DNA of 64,000 nucleotides from Geosiphon pyriformis (Eukaryota; Glomeromycota; Glomeromycetes; Archaeosporales; Geosiphonaceae): NCBI GenBank assembly GCA_016748015.1, contig JAAOMT010000714.1, positions 101,840 to 165,839 of the forward strand, read 5' to 3'. Shown piece by piece: positions 46,408 to 57,500 of this stretch (position 1 is its first letter; each line of letters starts with the position of its first letter). The notes under the pieces were generated by a model. It saw only the letters and a program-made list of their open reading frames with translations, ran no database searches and was not told where the DNA came from. The position numbers and the translations under genes were made by a program.

Positions 46408-47045
46408 TTAAAAAACAAAAAAGCAAAATTAATTTAATTTTTATTTAATAGATTAATTAAATAAAACATTTAAAAATATGGTTTGTTTTGCTTTTAAAAC
46501 TGGTAAAAATTTATTAAAAAATACTACTTTAAACAATATAATTAATAATTAAGCTTGATTTATTTTGAGAAATGTATTATTATTATGGTTTTTATATTAA
46601 AAAAAAATTAGTTATTATTACAAAGATCTTATTCAAAATTTTATTTTAAAAATTTGATATAATAATAATAAATAAAAGTAATTAATATTGCTTTTATAAT
46701 TTTTTGGCTTTTTTAATTATTTATAAAATAATAATAATAATAATAATAATAAAAACAAAAAACCAGTTTGTTAATTAATCTATTATTAAAAACTTTTAAG
46801 TTTTAAAAAAAAATAAAAACATTATTAAGATTTTAACTAAAAAAATTACTAATTAAAAAAAATATATGTTTTAAAAGTTATTAAAAAACAATTTATATTA
46901 TTAATATTTAAGAAAACCATTTTTAAAATATTTTGTTTAAGTATTTTTATAACAAAAAAAACTACTTATATTAAAACTTTATTAATTATTATAAGAGGAG
47001 TAATATTTCCAATTTTTTTATTCTTTGTTTTAATTATAATAATAA
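46408..47045 (-). mobile_element. ORF1-only element F2/F3, upstream part (5' half of the element split by LINE E)
   Basis: On the - strand a decayed start near 47040 reads IIIKTKNKKIGNIT, followed by VFFVIKILKQNILKMVFLN. This is the counterpart of MTRAKSKKAATGTS and VVKTAKQNVLEAFFLN of F1. It runs to LINE E, beyond which the F1 order continues at 39649 and leftward. An (ATA)n run of 8 units lies at 46727-46750. Confidence 0.6.
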
Positions 47046-47399
47046 AAATAAAAAAAAAAAAAAATTTTAATTATATAATATTAAATAATTATTATTAATA
47101 ATTAAAACTTAAAATAAAATAATAATAAAATATTTTAATTTATTATTACAATCTTAAAAATTTCTATTTATTTTAATAAAATATAATTTTATTAAATTTT
47201 ATATTGCTTTATTTTAAAAACTAAAATATATGTATTTTTTTTAAATTAGACATATTTAATAGTTTTATTTTATTAAAGTAATTTATAAAAACGGTTTTAT
47301 TTTTATAATTTTATGTATTTATTTTTTTATGGTTTTTTTATAAAAATTTATTTAATGTTTCTGTAAACTTTATCTATAATACAAATTTTTATAACTAAT
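47046..47399. other. AT-rich spacer between F elements
   Basis: No frame or known block is visible. It may contain the leader of F2/F3 and the 3' UTR of F6 in unrecognisable form. Confidence 0.4.
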
Positions 47400-49060
47400 T
47401 ACAATTAATTTAAACTTTTTAAAACCACAAAAATAAATAAAATTAGCAAAACATTGTTCTTATTTTTAGATTAAAGTAAATTTTAAGCAAATTAATAATT
47501 AAATTGACAATAAATTTGATTTAACTTTTAAAAAAAAACAAAATAAGTTTTAATAGTTATAAAAAAACAATTAAATTCAATTTTTTTAATTATAAATTTT
47601 ACTAAACTAAACAAATTCTGTAATTTAAATTTAAAAATTTAACTTAAATTTATATATCTTATTAAAAAACTATTAATAAAGTAAAACTAAGTATTATTAA
47701 AAAGCAACAGCTTTAATATAAAATACTAAATTATTAAACTAATTAACAAAAACTTCAAAATTTGTTTTAAAAAATTAGAAAAAACAGATTTATAATTAAA
47801 AGCTAAATAATTTAAACTTTAACATTTATAATAATGTTAACATCTAAAAATTTTTCATCAAATATAATTTTTGTGTAAAGCATTAATCTTAAAAATTACT
47901 TTAACAAAAGTTTTTTAAACTTAAAAACAACAATAATAACAAATTATTAATAATAATTAATATTAAAGAACTAAAAATAAGACTAATTTAATTACTAATT
48001 TAAAAAACCATATTACTGATTTTAAAAACTATATAGCCAAAAAAAGTTAATTAATTTGGTTTTAAATGTATTTTAAAAAACCACTTTTTTAATTAACAAA
48101 AAAAAATTTTAATATTAAAATTAACAAGTAAACAAAATAGCTTTGATAATTTAAAAAATTTAAAATACATAATAATTTATTGTTATAAACCAGTAAACTT
48201 TAACTTAATACTCGAAATTTTATTAAAAAAAATGTTTATAAAACATTATGTAAAGCTATAACAAAGAAAACAAAAACAAAAACAGAAATTACAGAAAATT
48301 TTGCAATTTAAGAGTAATAAAAAAGTTTAACAAGTTTAATTTTAATAAAAATATTTAAGAAAACTCGAAAAACAAACTTTATTAAAAAAAGTTTAATATT
48401 GTTTTTAATTACTAATTTTAAATTATAAAACTATGGTAAAATAAAAAAATAGTTTTAATATAAGCTAATTTAATTTTTGCAGTTTTATTATATATTAAAA
48501 TAAAAATTATCTATTTAAAAATTTTTAATAATTTTTAAATATTATTAAAATTAACAGTGTTTTTTTTTTAAAAAAAAGAAAATATTTTAATTTTTAACTT
48601 TTTAATTCAAATTTTAAGATTAAATGTTTTAATAAGTTATTTAGTTAAAAATACATATATATTATAATTTGTTTTGTTTTTAAAACTAATAAAAATTGAT
48701 TAAAATTCAATATATTAAATAATTTAGTTATATATTAATTAGAATTAGCTTTAGCAATATATTGTTGCTATTATTAAAATAGAAAAAGCCATTGTTTATA
48801 ATCAAATTAAAATTAAATATTATAATTAATACAATTAATACAATTAATAAAAACATTAAAAACCGAATAAAATTTTTGTTTTTTTGTTTTTTTGGCTATT
48901 TAAGCAATAATAAAAAGAATTATTGAGAGATATAATAATTTAATTAACAGTTTGTTATTAAAAATCTTATGAGTTTTTATAATAATAGCAATTATATTAA
49001 AACTGATCTTAGTTGGTTGTTTAAAAAACTTTGAATAAAAAACTTTTATTTAAATTATAA
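47400..49060 (-). mobile_element. ORF1-only element F6 (decayed)
   Basis: The string ACTATATAGCCAAAAAAAG near 48030 and the flanking order match F2 (39160) and F1 (about 37180). AAAAATCTTATGAGTTTTTA near 48960 matches the F1 N-terminal region near 38165. Everything is on the - strand. Stops are so dense that it can only be identified by comparison with F1. Confidence 0.55.
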
Positions 49061-49249
49061 TATATTAAAACAATAAAACAGATAATAAAATTGAAATTTA
49101 TGAAATTAATCAAAATTAACAAGTTTTAAAAGGTTTAAAATCAAAATAATAATATTTTATTTATATAATTGTATAAAAATCTAAAATTATACAATATATA
49201 TATGATTAAAGTTAAATAATATGATTGTAAAAAAATCGAATATGTATAA

Positions 49250-50190
49250 TGTAAAATAATATTTTGAATATTCAGTAACAATAAAAAAAGTTTCATTTGC
49301 AAATCTTAATAAATTTGCAATTACTTAATATATAAAATCAAAAAATACAAGAAACCAATTAAAAAAAGACTACTAAAATTAGGATTTTGAATGGTAAAAT
49401 AAATTATCAGATATATATCTAAATATGCAAAAAGTATATTTAATTAAAACAGTTTTATTTGAATAACAACAAACATTTAATTAATATTAAATATAATAAA
49501 ACAATACTTAAATTATTATTAAACAGAAATGGCATTAACAAATTTTTTATTTAATAGTAATATTTTATATTTAAACAACAATAACAGTAACAAAGTTCAA
49601 TACAATATTTTGAGCTGTAGTGTATTACAATTTCAAATCTTGTTAGTTAATCAAAATCTAAAATATATTACAATTAATTAAATAAAAAATTGTGCACAAT
49701 GACCAAATATTTTTCAATTAAAAAATAATATCAGTTAAATTTGTAACATAAACATTGCCAAATTAATACAATTTAAATTCAAAACAAATTCAGAAATGTT
49801 AAAGGTGATACCAAAAATTTTGTAAAAAGATGTGCTTATTAAGAAATCAGATATTTAATTATTATTATTATAATGTCGTAATTCTTAAACAAATTGAAAA
49901 GATTATTTTAATACAAAAATAACAAATTTTGAACTGTTAAACCATCTAAAACTTTTAATGAAATACATAACATTATGTAATTATGCATATGTTTATTTTT
50001 AATAGAACACTTGTAGGTCGAAAGAATTTTAATGTGATGGAATAGTATATTTAAACATCAAAAAATACATTTATTGATAAAGGTTGTTTAATCTGGTTAA
50101 ATAAAAGATTTCAAAAACATTACTTACAAAACTAAAAACAATTCAAGTCAATATATATTGCAAAATAGACAAAAAAAACACAGGATTTTG
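49250..50190 (+). pseudogene. Unidentified decayed protein-coding segment
   Basis: One + strand reading stays coherent if in-frame TAA/TAG are taken as mutated Gln codons. Legible stretches include YNILSCSVLQFQILLVNQNL (about 49600-49660), NINIAKLIQFKFKTNSEMLK (about 49745-49805) and LNHLKLLMKYITLCNYAYVY (about 49938-49996). The segment does not resemble the LINEs, the F elements or the Tigger transposase. I do not recognise the family. It is likely another mobile-element protein or a dead host gene. Confidence 0.4.
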
Positions 50191-50212
50191 ATTAATATTA
50201 CTTTTATTGAAA

Positions 50213-50251
<39 letters not shown>
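50213..50251 (+). repeat. (TTA)n microsatellite, about 13 units
   Basis: An uninterrupted TTA run. It produces a spurious poly-Leu frame on the + strand. Confidence 0.95.
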
Positions 50252-50252
<1 letters not shown>

Positions 50253-50601
50253 TGAAGGCAAAAAAATATTAGAAATAGATCTCGCTTTTTTGACTCAATA
50301 TTTTTTTAATCCTGTTACTCCATTTAAGACAGAAAGTTTGAGTTTCTTTTTCATTTATAACATTCTTTTTATGTTCTACAAATATGTTTTCGATATCTTG
50401 TTTGTGTGTTGGTTAAGTCACAATTAATTTTTAATTTTATTATTTCTTAATAATAAAAGTATGCCAGTTTTTTTCTAACAATTTATTGAAAAAATCATTA
50501 AATTTACAATTTGTAAAATTAAAAAACAACAAAATGAAATTAAATAGTAAAAGCTTTAATTCAAAAACAAAAAATGCTCAATAATATTGTTTCATACATA
50601 A

Positions 50602-50609
50602 GTTTTGTT
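50602..50609 (+). repeat. Left 8-bp target duplication of MITE
   Basis: GTTTTGTT, repeated exactly at 50901-50908. Confidence 0.8.
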
Positions 50610-50900
50610 TGGTGTTCCAAATGGGTCGGCTAGGATAATTTTTTTTCAAATTTCCAATCCTACCCGACCTGCAACCCGATTAATTTATTCGGGTCAGATA
50701 TTACTAACTTTTTTTTTGACTTTTAAGTAAAAAATACTTACGAAGCTTGGTCTTTCTCTAGGTCAGGTCGGATCGGGTTGAAATCGGGTCGGGACAAATT
50801 CCGAACTCGCATCTGACCCGAAGATTAACGGGTCACATTTTTCGGGTCGGGTCGGGGTTCAAATTTGGGTTTGACCCGACCCGGCCCGATCGGAGTACCA
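50610..50900. mobile_element. 291-bp MITE, hAT-like by its 8-bp target duplication
   Basis: The left end TGGTGTTCCAAATGGGTCGG and the reversed right end TGGTACTCCGATCGGGCCGG form imperfect terminal inverted repeats. Both subterminal regions are rich in GGGTCGGGT / CCCGACCC motifs and could pair with each other. The element is flanked by an exact 8-bp duplication, typical of the hAT superfamily. It has no coding capacity. It is GC-rich compared with its surroundings. Confidence 0.75.
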
Positions 50901-50908
50901 GTTTTGTT
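50901..50908 (+). repeat. Right 8-bp target duplication of MITE
   Basis: GTTTTGTT, the same as 50602-50609. Confidence 0.8.
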
Positions 50909-53586
50909 ATTTGTAAACATATACTATTAATTTGTTTATTTTACAATAACTCTGTTAAGTAACATGTAAAATGATTTATTAGAAAGCTGAAAACCCATAG
51001 ATTTATTAATAATTAATTTAGTGGATGATACATTTTTTTGATAAAAAATTAGATATAATGTAAAAGAGGGCAGTTTTGACGAATGGAGTATTGTGGGAAG
51101 TTAATGGTTGTGATAAAAGAAAATGCATACTTTCACGTATCTTATGCTCGCACGTGAATTTATTTTTGCTAACTTTGCCACAATACCGTAATTCTTCAAA
51201 AATATACCCTCTTTTTACCTTATGTAAACTTTAGGTGATATATTTTCATAGAAAGTGTATCGTGCAAAAATGTCTTTATACACATAGTTGAATCTTAAAT
51301 TCCAAATTCTTTCAAAGGTTGTTAAAATAACAAATAATAAAAAATCTAAAATTTAAAATTGAATTTTTTTTTTCTAATTTTTTCGCTTTAACCTTAAAAT
51401 TATATTTTCTCTTGAATGAATTGTTACTGTATGTTTTAAATCACAATACATATTCCCATATATAAATTTACAAAAAGCTTGAAATGCCAAAAACAAATCA
51501 CGATGAAGGTAAAAGCTATTAGAACATAATCTACCAATACTGAAAATTTTCAAACAAATTTTGCGATTCTAGATGGCTTTGTTAATTATTTTTTCATTAT
51601 TACTTGCTTTCTCAATTTGCTTTGAATCTTAAACCTTCTTGCTAAAAATCAAAGGTGCTTTTGAATATTTTTCAAAAAGGGTTTTAAGGGCCTATAATTT
51701 TCTATTTTCTAGTGTTTCTTTCTTATCGTTTAAAGATTATATTATCAAAAAAGCCTAAAAATTTAGCAAAGCTTAAATTTAATTATTAGAGACTCAACGC
51801 TTTTTTATTGCAAATATTTGAAAGGATCATATGGTAGAGCAAAATTGATTATCAATCTATAAAGAAAATTTTCATAAAGATCTTATTCTGCTTTTGACGA
51901 AAAGGCAGAATTTTAGTGGTCAGAAACTTGAAACTTCCATTCGAGATTTTGCGCATTGAGGCTTAGAGAAACCAGAAATGCAAATTTGGTGTGATTTTTT
52001 CGAATTTTCGGGGTTTCCGGCTTTTCGTAATTGAATCCGTTTGGTGAGATAAAGTTCTGGAAAATCTTATACCAAATACCACGTCTATTCAAGTCTTTGC
52101 GTCACTCCAAAATGCATCTTCGCCCAAACTTCTTCAGCCGTGTTTAGGTAATCAATTTTTCTTCAAATAATGCCTTTTACTTCATTCTGCAAATACTTTC
52201 GGGTCTCAAATCTGATGTTTTTTTTTTGGATCAGATCCAAAGAAAGGGTATGCTTGCCCCTTTATTTGATATATTGAGTCTGCCTGAATCAAAGGCTTGG
52301 CGTCCTCGCCCTAAAACGCGCTTTTTTTCCTTTTAAAGAAATATCATAGCATAGCCATCGCGTTTTGAACCGGAAAGAAAAAGGAGATCTCAAAGAATTT
52401 ATGCGAGCCCTTGAAAACATCTCAATTTCTTTATTCATTGAAGCGTGCTCAAAGACAAATTTATGTTTTCTGTCGATCCTATTGATGTGTGATCTACGCC
52501 TTTCCCCCTTGAGAGGCTTCCCGTTGTTTTGCATAGTGTTGATTACCCGCATTTCATTTTCTTTCGCTTACCAACCTGAAAATTTATTAATTCCACTTTT
52601 TACTTTCATTCAGATCTAAAGGGAATGGAAGTAAATCATACGATCAATCTGAGAAGAAAACGTTGCATACTATGGTGAACTTTATTAGACTCATTCTTCG
52701 CAAATGTTTATGACAAGTGCTTTTACCGAAAAATATACCTTTAACAATAGCACACTGCAGGTCTAGAAATTTCTAAAGCCCGTTTTTTATCACTTCCTCG
52801 CATGCTAATACCCATAATAACTTTATCTTTCAGCAAAAACAATAGGGTTGAACTTCATCAAAAAGAGGATTTTCGTAAAATGACATCATGTCAGGCACTT
52901 TGGTTTTTAAAAACAAGCTAAGGGTATAGGAAACAATAGATTGTCCTGTTTTGAAAAGAATGGAACAGTTGACTAAAAGAGGAAAATACATGAATTTTTT
53001 TTAAAGTTTGTACTTTTCATATAACTTTAATTTTTATTTTTTCATTCTTGAAAAAAAATGGAATCAAATAAAACACAATTTTTTTTAAACTACGCACACC
53101 TCCGATTTACTAAAGACGAAATAAAGGAAGTGATTCTAAGGTAACATCATAAATGTAACTTAACCGATAGTTACTCAACTAAGTCCTAGCCAATATGGAA
53201 TTAGTTCTTTTGTTTATCTGATTTCTTATAGTCTAAAAGAGTTTTTGTGGTTTAGTTGTGCGTAGTGTTGTAGAAAAAATATTTGTCCGCATAAACATAA
53301 ATGTATCTGGGAAATTTAAAATAAAATTAAACACCCAAATAGTCCTGCCTTCTACTAATGTATGAAAATACGTAAGCACTATTAACGGTAAAAAAGAAAT
53401 GATCGTAGTGAATTTGTATATGAGAAGGAAACGCCGAAGTTAATAGGGCCATTGTTTGTGAAGGGATTGAAAATTATATAGAGGAAAGTCAACGAAATAA
53501 TCAGGGGATAAATCGAAAAAAAGATCAGGGGTCAAGGAGAAAAAAATCAAAAACTCATCAAGTTGACGAGCTTCCTTGTTAACTCT
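50909..53586. other. Intergenic region downstream of the methyltransferase gene
   Basis: The composition is more balanced than in the TE regions. Short frames at 52289-52552 (-) and 52365-52619 (+) overlap each other, lack recognisable motifs and have no supporting splice context. I could not assign any gene, RNA or element here. Confidence 0.55.
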
Positions 53587-54537
53587 TTATCTCTCTTTGT
53601 TAAGAATGAGTCCTTTATGTCTAAGTAAATTCTGTCCTTCATCGATCGCTTTTTCTACTTCCATGATTAATCTCTCACCCCATTGAGGTATCTTTCCTCT
53701 TAACTCCAAACCGCTTCCTTTAGCACCATTAGAAGATGTCAAATTGTTCGCGTTCGGCCCATTCCATCGGGGATAATTGGTCGTAATAAAATCAAAAATT
53801 TCAAGTTTCAAGTCTTCTTCTAAGGCTATTTGGAAATTTGGTTCGATACCGTATAATGAATATACATATTGATCTATTGTATACTGAAGACATGCTGAAG
53901 CGTGAAGAAGGGACTCAAAGAATGGCTTCATAATGCGAGTTTTGTTCGCACCATATCTCCCTGTTGCTTGTGGTGTATTTAACATCTCGACATCATTATC
54001 GGTGGTGTGATGAGGCGAAGATGTCAGGGTTGAACCATCAATTATTTCATCAAAACGTGGTACAATTTCGGGGTATAAGGAATATTCGACGCCGTCCCCA
54101 CGTCCCCGACATTTTTTAACCATAACCCAATTGCCTTCCTGTTCTTCCCTTAAGACAACGCTTGTCTCATCACCATCACCATCTTTCTCTTTTTCTTGCC
54201 ATTCTCGACCCGTCAATTGCCACGCACCCCGTCTCAATTTTTCTACCACAGCGCTAGAAACTTTATCCTCGTCATCACATAGGCGAATTCCTTCAAAGAG
54301 CATCTTGCGTACATGAATCATACGCTTGACGCATCCAGAAAACCAATTTGCACCGTCCATGTCTTCAGGGGGCGCGTAAGGAATCTTTGCCATGCTTTCT
54401 CGAAAAAGTCGCATCCGACCTTGTTGGTCATATTTACAATGGTGCGATAAAAAGTGTTGGATAGTGGTGGAATTTAGTAAACCGAGGAAGAAATATGATG
54501 ATAAAGGGGTCGTGGACTTAAGGGTAAAATATATGCA
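53587..54537 (-). CDS. Methyltransferase gene, exon 6 (C-terminal recognition region)
   Basis: The acceptor TTTCCAG precedes 54537. The frame reads CIYFTLKSTTPLSSYFFLGL, NSTTIQHFLSHHCKYDQQGR and MRLFRESMAKIPYAPPEDMD. This is the hallmark of TaqI/Eco57I-type C-terminal specificity domains (LLALLNS...F-K..L..IP). A helical tail (TIDQYVYSLYGIEPNFQIAL) ends at TAA 53587. Beginning at Met 54414 would cut off the conserved NS block, so the longer exon is preferred. Confidence 0.75.
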   Translation of the reverse strand, partial: CIYFTLKSTTPLSSYFFLGLLNSTTIQHFLSHHCKYDQQGRMRLFRESMAKIPYAPPEDMDGANWFSGCVKRMIHVRKMLFEGIRLCDDEDKVSSAVVEKLRRGAWQLTGREWQEKEKDGDGDETSVVLREEQEGNWVMVKKCRGRGDGVEYSLYPEIVPRFDEIIDGSTLTSSPHHTTDNDVEMLNTPQATGRYGANKTRIMKPFFESLLHASACLQYTIDQYVYSLYGIEPNFQIALEEDLKLEIFDFITTNYPRWNGPNANNLTSSNGAKGSGLELRGKIPQWGERLIMEVEKAIDEGQNLLRHKGLILNKER

Positions 54538-57500
54538 CTGGAAATTGAATCACATATATGGAGTAGTGAGAGATATATCAAATATTCAAGAGATATATAT
54601 ATGACAAATTAAAGGTTAATTGATTAAATTTTCTTTACCTGATTTGTTACGCAAACGTTATTTTCATCAATGAAAAACCGTTGACGCGGCTAATAAACCA
54701 GATTGAAAAAAATGAAATTTAGGAGACGTAAAGGAGTAACTATGTCCAAAATAAATTTATGGCTTGGTAAAGTTTTGACTTTCAAATTTTCTTCCAATTA
54801 TTTTTTCCTGGTAATGCCGAGTCTTTTTTCTTCCTCTTTTAGGCGGAAAAAACTATGAACCCAAAAGAATTTAACATATGACGAACCTGGTTCTTAGAAA
54901 AATAGCCATAATTAATGGGATGTATGATTTTTGTTTCGACATCTACCCTGGATATAGATATAAATATATATGATGTTATTTAAGCAAAAAAATTAAAAAA
55001 AATGCAACAATCTCAAGTTATAATAGCTTCTGAAATTCTATGACAAGATGGTATTTGGATGATAAATTAAGATCAAATTCCCAGCTGAATCATTTTTTCA
55101 TTTATCCTGGAATTTGTACGACCTTATCCATGAATAAGAATGGTAAAAGACAGTGCAAACTACAAGACAAGACAACTCACCCACACTTGCTAGTTCCACA
55201 ATAAACGATTTCTCTAGAGCTCATTCCAGTTTGCAGATTTTTTCGAGCTTCCCTTAGATAATACCAAAAAGCACTATCTTCCCCAACCTCTTTTCTTACT
55301 TTATCAACAGCGTCTCGGTCCACCATTATTAAAGAATATACAGACTTTTCAGAAGCGACTGGAGCACTAGTAACACCCAAAGGAACATAAGCTTCTGCAG
55401 GGGAACTTTCTTTCTTTTCTAATCGTAATTCATCACCCATTTTCTGCCAAAATTCTGCTTCTTTTCCACCATTTTTTCCGTTCCAATAGAACACAGGACG
55501 AAGCCACCTTTGAGAAACTTCTCGCCCAAATTTATTATAAGCCCAAGCCGTTCGAACCACTAAAGCATACACAGGATTTGTATTTGGTCCTCTATGCCAG
55601 ATCAACGGGTTACGTTCAAGCCATGAAGATTTTACACTTTGATGATCGCAAAGAGACGGTAAGTTTACAGTAATAGAATGAAGATAGGCGCTCACAGCAG
55701 AGGTAGGCATTAAAAAAGTGAATGAGTAAGAATTAGTTGCTGATGGCAGAATTGTACTCGGATAAGGTGGTGTGAGCTTGTAATGCATGTCTTTCTCATA
55801 ATTGTTAAGCATTTTTTGGTCGAAATTGGAATATGCTTGAAGCGTTTCTTGTAAAGTCGCTTTACGATTCATATAACGTAGAAAAAGGATAGACGGTTCG
55901 TTATTGTTAAAAGATGTTGATTGTGTGGATGCTATTAGATGATTGTGGAGTGGAATGATTTCTCTTCGACGACGTAGACGAAATATCAGTGAATCTGTTT
56001 GAATTTTTCGCCATACTTTGAATGGTTCGAATTGAAAAAATTCAACAAAGTGACACCTTTGCCAAAGCCACGCTCTATTACATGATTATAGAATTAGGAT
56101 CAACATCTATGAAAAAAAATCGTTCACATCGAAAAACCAAACCTGAGCTTATCTGCAAACTCTAAGCCCATCCATTGACTTGCTTTTGTACCAAATGAAA
56201 TTGGGACAATTTAGAATTTTAAATATTGAAATTCCGGTTGAAATAAAGGAAATGTAGACACGAAAAATTATGCGAAAATTCTTACCGCTAATCAAGCAAA
56301 TTTCCCCAAAATCTTCATGACATCTTTCAACGCAGAACCAAAAGAAATAAGCGTATGCCTGCATTCCACCTTTTCCTAATACTCTCTCATCAAAAAGTTC
56401 ACTATCCGGTTCAGAGATAAATCCGGTCTTTCTTATCATGTAGGGTGGATTAGTGACGATATAATCAAACTTGAGGCGTTCAGGAGAACGTAGTTTCGAT
56501 AAATTTTCATACTCCCAAGCAAGTTCAGGCTTTGGCAGATATAAATTTAGTGTGTCATTACGAAACAAATACATCCTTGTTAATTTTAGAGTGATTTCTT
56601 GATTATTGGGGGAAACTTGAAGAAATTGCTTATAAAGTGGTAATAAATGAAGAATGATGTTGAGCTTGCAAAGATGAAGGGCAAATGAATCAATCTCTAT
56701 TCCCCATAGGTTTTTGGCTAGTGATTGAAGTAAATGTCCAAGAGCTTTATGTTCCTCCCATACGGAGGGATATTGTCGCGCAGCAAGTGTGAGACGATTG
56801 ATAAATTCGCAAAGAAAGGACCCAATCCCCATACATGGGTCTAAAACTCTTGGTGTATGAGGCATAAACCCAATCCTATGTCGATTTTGGTTCGTTGAAT
56901 TGTAAATATGAGCTTGATCTCTTAGCAGCTTTTCCAGCCAAGTAGAATTATCTGTATAGTCCTTTGGCAGCAAAACACGATCCCACATAAAACGCATAAC
57001 TTCACGTGGAGTATAAAATTGTCCATGATCCTTTTGATGTTCTTTAGCGAAAATGTTTAAAAAATATTTTGTGTAAAACATTGACAAGATTGATTCTATG
57101 GAATCTGGAGTTGTAAACCGTATGGAAAATATGTGCAACCGCGGAAGTAAATTACATGGATAGTTGAATTCGACACGTATTACGCGACGATAATACCACA
57201 TGAAAGCGTCCAAAAAATATTCGTGATCTGTACCATTATTTAAGGAGTTTGGTCGATTGATCAAAAAGTTATCTTCATCCGAAAATATTTTCATAAATTC
57301 TCTTAAGATCATTTGTTGAGTTTTTTTGTCTTTTTCATGATCACATAAAAAGTCCATTACTACCACTTCAAAGAACATATGAGCCACACTTAAGAAAGCC
57401 GTCTTTTGACAATAAAAATCAAAGACATATTGATAGAAATGAGCACTGGGTGAAGGTACGCTTGAATGAACATCTGATGAAAGTTCAGCTCGAAGCTGGT

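Noticed and set aside
50158-50427. 89-codon frame with a poly-Leu run
   Set aside because: The Leu run is simply the (TTA)n microsatellite and the flanks carry no coding signal of their own.
52289-52619. Two overlapping opposite-strand frames (87 and 84 codons)
   Set aside because: They are mutual shadows, with no conserved motif, and lie in an intergenic stretch.
55160-55180. A 21-nt intron (GTGAGTTGTCTTGTCTTGTAG) that would lead to an in-phase 37-nt exon ending at 55123 and resolve the phase problem
   Set aside because: An intron of 21 nt is too short for normal splicing, and the resulting peptide does not fit the conserved spacing before FFIDEN.
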